Below, one piece after another: positions 1 through 14,584 of a stretch of DNA of 64,000 bases. The DNA is from Hymenolepis diminuta (lineage: Eukaryota; Platyhelminthes; Cestoda; Cyclophyllidea; Hymenolepididae): assembly GCA_900708905.1 (NCBI GenBank), contig CAADRB010000002.1:433698-497697 (forward strand), in the 5' to 3' direction. Under the pieces are notes generated by a model that did no database searches, was not told where the DNA came from, and worked only from the letters and a program-made list of their open reading frames with translations. Both the position numbers and the translations under genes were made by a program. How positions within the stretch are numbered: the stretch's first letter is position 1; every line of letters begins with the position of its first letter.

Positions 1-635
1 TATTACCGAGTTTTCTAGATTGTTGGCTCTGGTAGATTACTATCCGAACTCCTACGTTGGTTGGTTACGTTATAGCAGTATGCTAATGCTGTCTTACGTA
101 TATACGTATGAATATAGTTAGCCTGAAGATGTTCTGATATTTTATTTTGCCTTTTGATTTAATTTCGACAATTTTTCAGAGGCAAAATACAAATCTGAAT
201 TTAGATCAATGCGAGGGAAAGAAGCTACCGACATTTCATCTAGACAGCAATGTTTCACTCACCACAACTTCTTTGTCATCATAAGTATGTATCCCAATCC
301 AGACGTGTCTGTATGGGTTTGGTCTCAAAAACTAAGTCAGACATTGCTTCTCAGAGGGGCAGGGATAGTTACCTTAATTGTTTGACAATCTGTGTGACGT
401 CAACTCCTACGGATGTTTACAATTAGGACCGAAGTGAAGAATGAACTACCGTTTAACAGTTGCAAAGCGAGAAGAAAAACTGAGCTTGATGATAAACGCT
501 TAATTCTGTTTACCTTTAAGCTGATTTTACTTAGCCATTCGGCTGCTACGCAATATTCCTATGTAGTATTATATAAGCAGTACATAGTTTTAAAGTATTC
601 TAATTTAATGTAAACTTAAATTAGAAGAGATTTAC

Positions 636-3600
636 TTGCAGTCGATGAAGAGGGCATGTCCAGCAACGCCTCCGAGACAGGCAAGTTGATCCATCAAACC
701 ACATGGAGAATTGGCCCACTCGTGTTCAGCCTTCTGGCAGATCTTAGCGCAGTCTTGCACCTGAAAAATAAAATCATGTAATTGTAATTTCTCAATCCCA
801 TTGAGGGAAGTGTTTACAATATCTGATTAAGATAGAGGCAAGACGTACGGGAAGCGTTCTAATGGGAAATTAACGTTATATCATCCTTCCTGTAGACCAA
901 AATTAACCATTATGTTAGTTTTCCAAATCACTAAATGTACACTGATGACCTTGACCATTAACTTAGACTAACACGCTGACCACAGCGCCAGCGGTGCATT
1001 CAGTAAATTAAAAGATTGTCAAGTATTAACATATGAGATGAGCATAATATTAACGATAATCTCCTTAAGATAATTTATTAGACTTAGTAAAGGAACTCAC
1101 AGAAAAGAAATCGTATCCAGATAGTTTTTGGCAGGTCAGCAGAGTGGCGACCTCTAGAGACGCCGAGCTAGAAAGTCCAGCACCGATGGGAACGCTAGAG
1201 ACGATAACTGCATTAAAAGCTGGAACTCGAGCACCAGTTTCTAAAAGGAAATTTAGTAAATTATTCAAAATTGCGTCAATTTTAAAATAAAGTTTTTAAA
1301 CTTGATTTTGTTCAATTTATTCTAAGCATTACGGATAGTCATCTGATCACTTTTGATAACTTGATCTGTTCAATTCCTTCCTTATTAACTCAACCTGGAG
1401 GGAAGGTAAATATGGTAAATTTTAAACATAGAAAAATTTAATTGTGAGTATTGATCTGTGCCTTATTTCACTTAATAACTTCTTATTTTGTAATATTTGA
1501 GCCATTCATTCTCTGTTAAAACTTTGATGAACTTGAAAGTTGTAAAAAGGGCAATTCAACAGGATGCTGGTTTTCAGCATTGTGTAACTGCTCATTTGCG
1601 CACATTTGTAAAGTATAATTTTCTATGCCGTAGTACTGCTAAAAGATCTAGTCCTACTGTTATGCTCTATCTGCCCCATAGATATCACAAACCTACAGTT
1701 GACTCATACAGAGGAGAGGTTAGACAGAATACAAAGTTACCCCAGGACATTTTATTAATGAAACTGATAACGGTTTTAATCCCAAATAACTGTCAAGCCC
1801 CAGGAGCGATGTGCGCTCGCATATTGATAACGATGATGGACAACTTAGGGGCAACCAGCGGAAATAGATTATTTCCAGACAACGCATAAACGACGCAGCT
1901 CTGCCCTTGTTTTGTCAGGCTCCTATCACAATAACATTAATTATCACATATTGTCAAAAGGGCATTACTTCGTTTGGTAGTTTAAATCTCAAATTTCATC
2001 ATTATCAAGTTGACAACAGAGTAGTTAGCATTTAGGCATTATCAAAGATGGGAATCTGTGCGTTTTCTTAATAAAGACCAGGATTTTTCTCTTTAAAATT
2101 ATGGCGTTACCATAGTTACCAGCCGGAGGTTATAGAAACAGTAAATGAAACCTGTGATACTCAAGAAATGGAAATAAATTTAGACTCGTGCGAATCGACA
2201 TATTCATAGCACGTAATTTTAGGGAGGACGTGGCAACAAATAGTTTCATGGCAAGGAATGGAAGAATGACCTTGCACTTGGTAGGCTCCTTTGAACCAAA
2301 TACTTTTTATATACACAGAATGTGTTTATATGTTTTTTATAGCGGTAGATAAATGAAAAACTTTGTACTTACACTTCTCCACGCTCTTCCATAGGAAGAG
2401 CAAATGAACTTAGGTCGGATGTGATACTTATTTAATTTATTAAGTAAGAATATTTAGATGGTCGACCAAAAGCAATATCTTTTTTCAAAACAGATATTCT
2501 GCAGTAGTGAAAAAGCAATAAATTATAACAGTTTAATAAAAGATCTTATATTTTTTCCTCCCTTTGTATTGCTACCAAACTCAACAAGTAGCATGAAATT
2601 TTGCAGAACAACGTGAATAAACTAACAAATTGCTTCCCTTTTGCCATTAAAATTAGTAATATTAAAAAACGTACCTTCATTAAAACACCATTTTGTGCTT
2701 GTATCAATATACTTTCAAAGTGATAAAAAAGATTATTGTGAGATCAGTCATATAACAGTTGAACTCTGGCAACCCGCTTATCCGAAATAAACACAATTGG
2801 CCCAAATAAATAAACCTCTTCCAAGAATTTTCCGCTCAATTTTACTGGCGATATTTGAAGAAGCCGAAATCGTCCGATTTGCAGATTCCAAAAGTCTAAC
2901 GGGTACGAATTTTATTTTGCGTTCATTTAATAGAAAGGAAAATTTCTGTGAAATCAAATTACTCTCATGTTCATGGGCGGGTGCCAAAGAAACTAGGTTG
3001 AATAATTTCTATTTGTTTCAGTTTCAAAAATGTTCAGAGGCATAAGAGTCTTGATGTCCCTTGATTAAAAACCGTAAGGATTTTCCTGCTTTGGTCATAA
3101 AAATATATTAACATATCAAGCTGGTATGACAAATCATGGAACTAAACCGACTGGTCAACGATTTTTACGTAGTAAATGTGTTTCATATAAGAATATGGAC
3201 AACTCACTGATTTCAGAAATAAAGGAAGGTCTTTGACTTTAGCATCTACCTATCTTATTTTAATGGACCAATTCCTTACTCCCCTTTAATATTCTTTCCC
3301 ATGATAAAACTTGTCATTTGCCAAATGGTAAAAAGGTATTGCAAGAGAAGCTCCGGCTTAGTAATCACCAATGTTGGTCAAAAGAAAAACTTGAAGTGCC
3401 TTTTATATCCTTCCAGACTTTATAAACTACTCCATCACAAGACAGGATGGAGACAGTGTACGGGATCTTGTATTAAAATAAAACACAGAATAGGCGACAT
3501 TCATAAGCTTTAAAATAACCAACTAGTTGAATAAAGCTCTAAATGTAGAGACTAGATAACTTGAAAAACTGATGAACATATAGGCCGATTCATACTCGGA

Positions 3601-6600
3601 AAGGAGTACTGATAAAAATTAAATAACCTTAATAAGCAACTGTAGGTAAGTCCCATTGTTACAACAAAAATAACTGCTAAATCCATTGTCCATTGCGTTC
3701 GAAATCAAAAGATTATTGTGCATAAAATACATAAAATCAAAAAATTTTCCGTTCTTAGATGCTATTTTTCTGAGTAATGAAATTTCTTCTATCAGGGGCT
3801 TATTGAGTTTTCTAAATGTCCTGTTAGTTCAAGTTCAGTTAAGGTCTCATCAGACGAGAATTATAAAATAAAGTCTTTATTTGACAGGATCATTTGATGA
3901 CTTAAATTGATTATGAAAAAAACATTAGATTTGACAGAGTTAGTTTTGAAATGAATAAAACTGGTTAATGTCTAAAATATTTAAATAAAATTGACCATAT
4001 TTATTGGCTAATTAATCTCTTATTAAAGTGTATTAAATGAACTATGACCTGTGTTTCTAGGGTGTTCAGTTTTCACTAAAATTTAGACTTTCCATTCGTT
4101 CTTCACAGAGTTAGAATTGGCATATCGAATTGTTTTAGTGTTCATAAAGGATCGTAGATTGGACAAAATTCTCGTTTCAAAGTAAGAACATTTAAAAAAT
4201 GACTTCCACTAACTTATCCATGTGTAATCGAGCTTGTCTGCATCGTAACTATGGAAATTCACGTTATGAATGCTCAAATTGCACTCATTCTGAATGGTAT
4301 TACCATTCAAAGAAGCTTGTTTTCTTTACAAATCGATTACGCATTTCATTGCGAAGAAATTGTGAAATGGGATATTTCGGATAAATGGGATGTTCTTATC
4401 AAAAAGAAATTAAAGTAACACCTTTACATGTTCATTCTTTTTATTAATCAATTAGAAATTTTGTATAATTGTTAATTGTAATAAAATTGCGGGTCGTTGT
4501 TTGTTAGAACTTTGAGTAAATTGCTGAAGTTTGCATAATTCCGTGTCATTATTGAAATTGATGGATTTGCAGTTAGTTGGGAGGCTAAGTAGGTTATGGC
4601 AACAACAAAGACCGAAGTTAACTATGTTAACATATTGTATTGCAATAGTGAATTACTGTTATCTCACCTTGGGCTCTAGTTCATAAGAAATTCCATTAGT
4701 AAATAATTTTCTTCAAGCCCAACAATGAAACTCATCTAACACACTTCTTGAGCAAGAAACATGAGAAATTAGAGCATCACATCCTAACAACCCTACTATT
4801 AGTTAAGCCGTGGCCACGCACCTTCTGACCCTTGAGCACACTATGCCATTGAAATACATCAAATATTATAATAATAACTCACTCTGCATGATAGCAACGA
4901 CACCACGAACATAGCTTGACCAGTGTTCGCCCTTAGCTAGTTCCATTTTCTCTATATGACCGACATTAAAGGACACTGTACAGAGCTCTTCTTCCTCCCT
5001 AGCCGTTGTGTGGATACGGCACATTCCGGAATTGTTCGGGCTTGAAACCATCACTGTTACCACTGGCAGTGCCTTAAAATGAGCATGAATAAAGGTCAAT
5101 TTGTTATGGGGCATTAGTAAGGGTTAGCACTTAATCTTATCTAAAAAAATCAATTCATTAGTCAGCTTAATTTATAGTCCTTTAATGGATTAACGTTACA
5201 AACACGACTTAGGATACATCATAATTATTATAGTTGTCGTCGAAAATTTTACTGTGATTAAAGATAGATATTCCTCCTTAAAACTGATCTCAACATTTCA
5301 AAACAAGAATAGACAGTCAAGAGAAAAACGCATATCCGTACTGTATGTACAGCTAGCCCATCGGATTCCTCTGGGAAATCACGAGACCGAACTCGAACGG
5401 AAGACCTCGCTTTTAGACTGTTATGATAAATCCCCTTACTTCTCTTATCCTAAAACTTCTTTCAAGGGAACTAAAATAAAAAAAAGCGTTGACAAGTGCA
5501 AATAAATGTAGACGCTAAGGGAGGTAATGGCTTGACCGAGTTGTCCTAATTTGAACAGCCAACAAATGTTGACTCCTTTTTTCTAAATGTTCAAATTCCC
5601 ACTTCAAGATAATTCGAGCAAAACCAGTGAAGTGCGAGATCATTAACTGTATGCGAATGTTTGTGATGCTTTTACATTACCGACGGGATGATTGTCGGCA
5701 ATGATTTCAAGTGCCGATTTCCGGATGCTTTAAGTCTTATAAAAAACAAATGCGGATGAGGCGTAATATGTAAAGGCGTTGTCTACAAAATTGACATAAT
5801 ATTTAATAAGAGTCTCCTCGAAAAACCTTGTAAAAGGACAGTGAAAATAATAGTGCATATTCCTCAAAGCAGAATTGCAAAGAGGCGAAATTCCCATGAA
5901 CCAAATCCCCCACCCTTTCCCAACCTGTATCTCAGAGTTATGTATCTGGTTATTGGAATGGTAGTTATACTGTCTTTATTAATAAACGCATACATTATTA
6001 ATACGGCTTAAAAATGATATTAAATACAATTTAATATCTGGATGATTTTAAACAATGACCTTTAAGAACTCATTTTTTCCTTAGATTAGGTTATCGCCAT
6101 CCCAAAAGTTAAGCTGATGGAAATCCGAAACTTATCGAAAAGGTCGTCTCTCAATTTAGATGCCATTTTCCACGGAATTTTGTGAATTCAACATCTCATG
6201 TAGTAATGAACCTTTAAATGACCAGTTTGTTTAAACGAACAGCTGCATCGTGTTACTTTTTATAATCTCATCTGCACGGCTATAATGAACGTCCAAATCT
6301 GAGTTAGTTTTATATCAATAGCTATAATAACACGCTTACCTCACACCACCACCAATCTGAGATGTTGTAGTTGAACGGGGGGATAGAAAACAGAGACTAG
6401 GGCGATCCAATTTTGGGATCAACCGCAATTATCTGAGGCAATCGGTTAGCCAGAACAGAAGTGAAACGATAGTCTTTGTCCTGACCTTATGCTATCATAT
6501 AACTCCACAACTTACATGCTTATAATCATAAGGTTATAGGAGAAAACTGTTTCAGTTAATGGGTGTTAATTACTGTGAAAACCCGAAATGGAATAAGTAA

Positions 6601-7326
6601 TCAACCAGAGGACGACTTTAGAGTACGCCCTTATTTATTACATATGTAAACCATCGTTCATCTTTGTTACAAAAAGTGACTGTTTGGGTTAATGAAAGAA
6701 CTGATACTGTAGCATTTAGGTTATTTTAAACTGATTTCGAAAAACAAAGGATCGAGGCTTCTTTTTAACGGTTACCATGAAATTCTAAATAATGAGAAAT
6801 CTGTTAGAGTGAAAAGTCTTTTTGGAGCTACATTCGATTTAGACTACCAGGAATCGAACGAAAAAAAATTCCTCATTAGGTTTTCCATCCTTTATTCTAT
6901 GTCTTTTATCTAGAACTAATCGATTTATCGATTATATTTTCCCCTATTCTGACAGTCATTGTGCATAAAATTACACATTGTACGAAATATTTCACATAGC
7001 AGAATATTAATTTATTTCCAAATTCCGATCTTTACGATTTGTAAAAACGGTCTAGATTTCCATCTAGCAGTTACAATTTATACGACTCTTCCAAATTAAC
7101 CATTAAAACATGGGAAAATTGACCTCGAACAGAAATCTATTGAGAGGAGTCTAGAACATACCATGGGAAGAACGAATCCCTCATTGTAATCCGTATGTTC
7201 ACCAATTAGATTAACTCTTCCTGGCGAAACGACGCGAACAGTTGGAATGGATCTGAAGATTTCAATGAATTTATTGTCAGCGGTTTCAAGAAGTTGAATA
7301 TGTTCAGGCACTTCAATTTGAGGCAT
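636..7326 (-). CDS. GALK1: Galactokinase, 5' four coding exons (gene continues off the left edge)
   Basis: Galactokinase phosphorylates alpha-D-galactose with ATP to galactose-1-phosphate, the entry step of the cytosolic Leloir pathway. Four exons join in frame: 7162-7326, 4883-5072, 1101-1240 and 636-760. Together they give 206 residues plus two bases of the next codon. The start at 7326 is the Met opening the conserved N-terminus. The galactokinase signature [15 protein letters not shown] falls at residues 36-50, so Arg37, Glu43, His44 and Asp46 match the sugar-binding positions of human GALK1. The GHMP ATP-binding motif [15 protein letters not shown] is at residues 136-150. Exon 4 carries CGLMDQ, with the probable catalytic Asp at residue 189. 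All junctions are GT-AG. The C-terminal half should lie to the left of position 1. Introns 1 and 2 are 2.1 and 3.6 kb, unusually long beside the small introns elsewhere here. The family is certain; the choice of GALK1 over GALK2 rests on the closer motif and spacing match. Confidence 0.95.
761..7161. other. Galactokinase introns 1-3: no further gene seen
   Basis: The introns are 5073-7161, 1241-4882 and 761-1100; bases 1-635 are intron 4. They are AT-rich with scattered open frames on either strand, the longest being 1497-1889 (+, 130 codons). None shows a recognisable domain, splice-linked partner or conserved motif. I see no RNA gene. Confidence 0.6.
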
Positions 7327-7555
7327 ATTTCGTTTATCTAAAATGTAAAGAATTTGAGAGATGAAATTTAAAGTTCAGACAGAAAGTTCGTTATTAAATA
7401 GTGCTTGTAGTATTGAACTTTAAAGAGCCGGGATTTTGAAAATCGTTAACTGTTAAAAGAATTGCTCTTCTAACCTCAAGATTATCAACTCGAAATGGTG
7501 ACCAGAAATCACTTGGCATAGAAACTTCCCAAGCTCATTGAGGAATGTTTAACAG

Positions 7556-7715
7556 TCCTTGACTTGGGTGGAAGACAAACTAAAATCACTCTCATGAGAA
7601 CGGGCCTTTACGAGCTTTCTTACTGACTAAAATTAACCAGTGCGATTGTTCATTCACATCACTGGAGGTTACAGACCGTGACTTCTGACTTGGCAGACGT
7701 GCATGCTGACCTACC
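7556..7715 (+). repeat. Dispersed repeat, copy related to 25150-25510
   Basis: This segment shares an ordered series of short blocks with 25168-25300: a block like gacttgggtggaagacaaac, a block containing attaaccagtgcgattg, and a block ending ttggcagacgtgcatg. Further pieces are visible at 35990-36120 and 49520-49625. No coding content is evident, so it is probably a fragment of an old mobile element. Class unknown. Confidence 0.5.
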
Positions 7716-10700
7716 ATACCGATATCCACCTCTTAAACGAAAAGTATCGACCAATAAATACTGAACATCACAGAAAAGTGTTTGTTACAACTCAGGTGAC
7801 GAATCGTAAAATTCGAATTTTGGAAAGTGTACTGCCCATTTAGTAAATATTGTACAACCCGAGTCCAAAAATCAAATGAGGTAAGAGTATTCGACACCTC
7901 TTTGATTCCCTTCTTTTCGCTCCTTGGATTCTCCTTTATTCAGTCTCAGTTGCCTCCTTCAATTAAATATTGTAAATTTTTTGTATTACTATGGGTAATA
8001 ATTATTATTTTAAAAAGGAGTATAGGCAGTTTAACATATTATAGTTCAATCAATATTCCGTTGTTGCATTTAATGGAGAAAAGATATTTTAATAAATCTT
8101 TCGTATTCGGCTCTAATATAGGAATACTGAATCTAATAATCGATGTTAGGGAAACGTATTTTGGCTCATTGCGAGCAAAAGGCCTAGCTACTGGCCTGCT
8201 TATTTGCTAGCACTATCGATTTTCAATAAAAGCGGGCGCCATCGAATCTCGAGTTCGCAACTGGATAAATTTGAAATTGTGAATTTTTCAAACTGATAAA
8301 ATATTTAATGTCGAATGGCTTCGTCAAATATACATATATTAAGCATAGATCATAGAAACATCTTTAATATGCAAATAAATGTTTACAATCTTTGGATATT
8401 TACTGTGCATATATATAAACATTTTCCTATTTTTTCCTATTTTTTCACAAGAAAAATAAAGATGAAAACTTTATAATTATTTATGAACAATAAAAGAAAA
8501 CCATAAGAAATAAAGCGAACTAACGAAATTGTAAATTATGTTCGACTCTTAGTAAAAAATGCATAGACAAATGAAAATTTTATAATTTAATGGAGTATCA
8601 AACTGCAGAAAGATACGAAATTATTCAAAAGCTATTTAAATAATAAATTTTGGGCAAAAAGGGCGAAAGAAATGACCAGAGCGGGGACATACCGAGCGAG
8701 CGTTTACAGATACAATTACTGCCGTTCTCTGCCTCAGCTTAAGCACGGGTGTGTAATTATGCACGAAGCCAGACCTCAATCTGATTGGTTAACGGAGTTC
8801 TATGACTTGATTGTCCGATTATCACATTTTTTGTGTTGGCTTGTACTAGAAAAAGGACAGTCATATGGCTTAGTAGGGTTATAAGCCTGGTGCCAGTTAT
8901 AAGACGTTTACGAAATATGGTACTTGTTATCTATAGAATGCGGTTGTTCCAATGGCCTTTGATCAGTTATAAATCAAAGAGTAAGTAATCGATTACATTA
9001 ATCCTATTAAGGGAAAGGAATTAAGGGTCTGTTTCTTGCATAGTAGACATATGGTCTGTCTTACCTCGACTTGGTTCTTGGTTCTTGTAACCCATCCAGT
9101 CTCAGAGTTATAAAGAAGTAGACAAAATTGTGTGACCGATGATGAAAGTAACCGAGGGTGAGGTGTTCGGCTCGTTAGCCATTTATTCATAAAGAACGAG
9201 GCTGTGTATCATATAGAAATTGAAATGAATATCTGATTGTTAATGACAACTAGTGTCTTGAGCATTGACCTTGTCGATCATGTTCTCATCAACTTCGAGT
9301 AGTTAACTGCAGGTTAGGAGAACTGTATACCCTCAGATTAGTTTGATCGTGCTTTGTTACATCTTATCGCCTTCTAATTGATACGAAACTAGTAGAAAGT
9401 TTTTTAGACCACCTCTTCATTATTGGAATAAATCACATAGGCAATGCAGTGGGCAGACGTCTAGGAAACCATCCTATTTATTTATTTAAATTTAAAAGGA
9501 TGTGTTCACGTGTTCACGCATTAACCACAGGTCAAATCCAGTGCCTTCACATAAGGAATGATTGCTGGGACTTAGATGCTGAGCACGGGATCTATAAGTT
9601 GCCGAAGTTGACAATTTTACGTCAGTAAATTAATATCTTGGTTCACTTAATCCCCAGATTTCGTCAGGATGTACTGACTGAACTTTCTTAGTACATTTTT
9701 CTGACGATTATGGTCTAATATTCGTGGTCTGAATCTAAGTTCCTAAAATTTCATACCAAGACATAATATTTCATATAGGCTAGATTGACACTGTTAGTTT
9801 TGTTGTATTTTATTTAATTTCCTATTAAAATATTGATCCGTATATCCTTATTTTTTCCCATCGTGTTTAGATTAAGAGAATATGAAAAGAATAGTAGAAG
9901 ATAATATCTATCTTATTTATAAAAAAAGTTGTCAAAATTACCAACTTCAACAAAACCTTGTAACCTCAAAATGACAGCTTTCATTTAATTAGGACACAGA
10001 GTAGCAGTAAACCACGTGAATGGAAAAATTCATCTCCATCTGATTTTGATTTTCTTTACATTTCTCAATATCAACTTTGTGGTTCCTTCTAAGCTTGATG
10101 AATCATCACGTCGTTCACCAGCCATCTTGAATGTCTTTATATATAAAGTAAATCTGACTGTATTTCTCGTGAATAAATAACCTCATTTTAGTCTAGTATC
10201 TTTAAAATCTGTTTGAAGACGTTTACTCTCAGCTGCAAATTTCTAATGAGTGAGGAAGTTGTGTAGTATCTTAGTTCTCAATGTCAGGCCACAGAATAAA
10301 CTTACTTTAAGGCATGTGGACTTCCCTATGTCGTCAAGCATGCTTAGTTTATCCATCTAAACTGTTAAAATTGGCACAATACGATGCTATTTGATGTGAT
10401 GGGATCTTCTGGCCCTTTTCAGTTCCCAATACGTTACAAGTTGGAATTGGATTCCTAAGAGGTTCAACTGTTTGTTTCCAGTATTTTTTAGTCTAGGCCA
10501 TCGTCATGACATCATTTGTTATGTGCTGGTATTTCAAGCCTCCAGTGTGTTGCAGATTTTTGAAATACACGGTTACACCTGAGAACTTTCCATAGTAAAT
10601 AAAATAATCCAATTTCAGAATGATTAACGAGCATGGCAACCGTAGGCATAAATAAGAGGTGAGACACGATTTCATTAATGCAAGCCAGATATCCTTTAAC

Positions 10701-12779
10701 CACACGCAATTTCCATTCGTATGTTTAAACATTCTTTATTTATAAATAAAATAAACAGTTATTTTAATATGCGTGTTTTTTTATTTATTATATATGTTAG
10801 GTCCAAAAACAAGCTTTCTTGAAAATCGACATCCAGTAAAACTGTCACCCAGTCGTTTTCAAAGCTGAATAAAATGCTGGTGAACTCAGCTCAAGGTCTT
10901 TAATTTAACATTCCTCTCAGAAAATGGAATATTGAAAGCTATACTTATTGATAACGCCCTATTCAAACAGATTCTCTGATACCATCTATTGTTTAAAAAG
11001 ATTAGTTGAACTAATTTGTTTAACTTGATAACTAGCCAGGTTCTCCCTCTCATCTATGGAGCAGTGGAATTGCAGCCTAGCAACTTTATCTTGGCAGGAA
11101 TATACATAAAAGTCCTTACCTGCACCGTAAACAGTTACAGTGATTGAGTTTTCTAAGAATTTCACAATTCAACAATTTCCTGCTTATTTATTATTTCTTG
11201 TTTCCTCCGGTCATCAATATTAATTGGGTAAAAGGTCATCAAGATCATTTAATAGGTCCTTTTCAACCATCGGTGTTCGCAGTATATACTATAGATAGAA
11301 ATGAATGAATGCCAAAAATAGATCTGCTGAAGGACTGAATCTGGATTTGGCCATTATAAAGTTAAACGCAAAGATATCTCAAGTTAGGATATTTATTTCT
11401 CCTCAAACCCGTCTTGCTGTCAGAAATTCGTCACTTTTCGATTGAGGTCATGTTTTAATCTACTGAATGTACATGAGCTTTTAATTGACGATGTTTTACT
11501 TTCGCAAACTTTCCGTTTCATTCGAAATTGGATAACCTCTTAAGATGTCTTGGTTTCGCCTACATTATCAGTAAAGCTGCGTAGCTGTCAGTTGCTGTAA
11601 TCTAAGATTGGCAGCTAGTTCAAACGAAGTCATTGCACTTCATTGCAATATGCCGCTAATTAGTTTTCTCAATATATTATTATCCATTTGATTGAATGAA
11701 TCGATTTGAAAACGTCCGATCGTTAGAGAAATGTATAACGTTGAATATCACGGTAACTGCTAGGATGAGAGTTGGGCGTTATAACCAAAGCCTCTGTGCA
11801 GCTTAAGTCTCCGTCTTAAAAACCGGTATTGTTTGGAACACTTGAGAGGGGTTTGTTAAATTAACTCTTAGTCTTCACATCGAGTGGATGACCACATTAA
11901 ATGTCTGCTTTCAGGAGCAAAGATTTGTTTTCTGCTTGAGTTTTTGAAACCACGTATTAAAAGAACAAGTTCTGAGAGCAGTAGAAAGTCTTGGCGGGTG
12001 ACACTATTCACGTGGAGTGATCAATTAGTATAAACTGAGAGTCATAGTTACACATAGTTTTAATATCTCATATTCATTATGAAATATATCTATCATTCTC
12101 CCCTGTAATTTTTGGGTTAACTCCTTCCATTACATTCTGTAGAGTATGAAGAGCTTAGGATTTGATTTGCGTTAAATTTGGTCTAACTCTGTATAATCAA
12201 ATACTATAATTGATGGACAACGACTAGATTAAATAAACAGGTGTTAGTTGGTTTCAAGCTGGTAAATTCTTGCTTACACAAAGTAAAGGCCATAGGGAAA
12301 TGAGGATGGGAGTGGCCCAAGCACTCATTCTTTAAAGCTGTGTAATTTCAGGTCTCAGCTTTCTTTTGGCATCAAACAAACTAGAGCTGGACTGCGAAAT
12401 GAGTGGCCATAAAACTACACGCGAATTGAAATCTCCTTTCATGAAAATCAGTGCAACTGTCTCACCAGCCCCCGCCCCTCCCCTATTTGTATTGTAAACT
12501 GATCTCCAACAAAAAAACTTCTCAAAGTGTTGATGACAAAATGGCGTAAAGTGCAACCCGAGCTCAAGAGAAAATTTCTATTTCCAAGAAAAAATCGTCA
12601 TATTCTACTTTCCGCTCAATTTAGTGTCTGTAATGTATGTAGAACTGCGTATTTTTTTGTCCTAATCGTATTTGCGATACGAACATTAACAGATCATTTT
12701 GTTGATTAAATGGGCTTAATATTGCTAGCCTGATAAAAGTCGTAAATCTAGCTTGCTTATATAAATAAACAACACTTTT

Positions 12780-12890
12780 GCTCTGTTGATAGAGTAAGTG
12801 TGCTGCCATCAGACCGGTTTTAACTGGTTTGTGAAAAATAAATTTATATTCGCTAAATTCACCGCCTAGTTCAAATCTCACTCAGTCACC
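12780..12890 (+). repeat. Possible tRNA-derived SINE-like segment
   Basis: A box A-like stretch (ctctgttgatagagtaagtg) is followed about 80 bases later by a box B-like stretch (agttcaaatctcactc). The spacing is longer than in a normal tRNA and I see no cloverleaf, so this is a decayed SINE candidate, not a working tRNA. Confidence 0.25.
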
Positions 12891-13162
12891 TTCAATACCA
12901 AGGTCAGGCCCAACGTAATACTTCCAAATACCGAAATCCATGAAGATCTTCAGGACAACGAAGAGCCAGTCACATCTATAAAGGAATCGTCTGTTCCATG
13001 ATCAAAATCACCTGTTTTCAATTTATCTGTTAATTTTGAAAGGAGGGCTAAATACGCGCATTTCTAAGAAGGACATTTGATTCAAGCTTCAGCTGAAATG
13101 GGCTAAATATGTTGGAGGATGACTCTAGGCATTTTTCGAAATTACTCTATCACAATACTTCA

Positions 13163-13560
13163 GTCTTCGTTCGCGTCGTGACGTCGTGGCGTCTTTATGT
13201 CCCCATGGCGCGAAACTTCTGTCATGTCTGAATGCGTTGATTGATTTCCACCCTTCTATAACAATCACGTTCCATTAAAAGTACACCTGTACTCATATCC
13301 TCCCATGCGACTCATGAACTGTCTTATTTTAACACACACGGGCAGACACACTTGTCATTCACCGGTTATTATGCTATTCTCTGTTCTCCTCTCATTCTCA
13401 TCTTTCCTACTTGTTGGACTTCCTCCTCCCTTGCCCCCACTTGGTTTATTCAATGCCCCTTGACCTACCCAACTCTTAGTGTCCTACTTTTTTGAACCAT
13501 TGTTTGGTGTTAACTGCCAGTCCCTAGTTGTTACTTCAACCTCAACAATATACTAGCCTA
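13163..13560 (+). repeat. Dispersed repeat, partner of 24527-24940
   Basis: It matches 24527-24940 in the same orientation through several ordered blocks, for example cttctgtcatgtctgaatgc against ctcccgtcatgtctaaacgc, and attaaaagtacacctgtact against acttaaaagtacatctacgc. It is pyrimidine-rich and richer in C than its surroundings. No open frame is kept between the copies. It is probably a non-autonomous element or a fragment of a larger one. Confidence 0.6.
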
Positions 13561-14584
13561 AATTGTTAGTCACATTTACCTTTATTATTTGGAAGTAACT
13601 GAAATCTAACTGCAAATGGCCTCTCTAAAAGAGAGGCATAAATACATGAGCTCCTATATAGGGGTGACAGCAAGTGTTCTCAAGCCCTTACAGATGCTTA
13701 AAAAACTGGACACAGATTATTCCTGAGGTATTTAAAATCCATCAGGTTAAATTAGATTTTTATGTCATCCAGTTCTACTAACTCAATTATAGTAGCATTT
13801 ATATTTCATATGTGCTAGAAATAGAGAGATTGGACGTACAGTCAACACGGGTTGTTGGGATTAATGCGCTAACCAGCGAATTCAGAGGCCGATACTCATT
13901 GGTGTACTTCCAGCCGCACTAAATCTAACAGGGTCATATTTCTCACCAAAGAAACTTGACATTGCTTACATTAGCTTAGAGGTGTGCTGGAAAAAGTTTT
14001 CCTGTTTACGTTTGAGAATTAAATGACCATCAAGCGTGGAAAAAACCCAATAACTTATTTTTTACGGGATCTACTATGATAGACTACTTCTAATTAGCCG
14101 TCTACACCATTACATTTAACGCTTTTCATACAACCATATGAAATAACCAAATTTAACTGTGATACACTCACACCACACATGGCCGAATAACAAAAGTACA
14201 TTTGGCCACGTCTCCAAAGGTTCTCAACGCGATTTGAGGCCGATCAAGTAGAAAATAGTTTGCCCATTTAACAAGAGAGGCCTAAACGTATGATCAAAAA
14301 CTAGTAGCAGACCAGAAAGTCCCAGAAGAATGTTGCTCCTCTGTTGAAAAGTACTCACGTTTAAGGAGCTTGGAGACCGACTGCAAATTTCGCCGAATGA
14401 CTTAATTATATACTTTACCCCGAAACATATCAGATAAAGCAATGGAAAATAATGAAAGTCCAATTAAATTCACAAAAGACTATATTTGTATCAGAGCCTC
14501 CATTATTTTTTTTTGACTAAAGATATTAAAAACTGTACAAAATGTGGACAGGGGAAGAGCCTTGTAGCTAAATATATACCTAAT

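Larger units (their letters stand above)
7327..14584. other. Intergenic stretch with dispersed repeats
   Basis: This separates the galactokinase start from the MIX23 stop. I recognise no protein-coding exon. It holds pieces of repeats found elsewhere in the window (see 7556-7715, 12780-12890 and 13163-13560). An open frame at 7827-8210 (+) and several 60-80 codon frames have no recognisable content. The galactokinase promoter should lie just above 7326, but no clear core promoter element is visible. Confidence 0.5.

Noticed and set aside
1497..1889. Open frame of 130 codons in galactokinase intron 2 (+)
   Set aside because: No recognisable motif, no splice partner and AT-typical composition. 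A frame of this length is expected by chance in this much AT-rich sequence.
7827..8210. Open frame of 127 codons with hydrophobic runs (+)
   Set aside because: The hydrophobic look follows from T-rich DNA. No family resemblance or conserved copy found.
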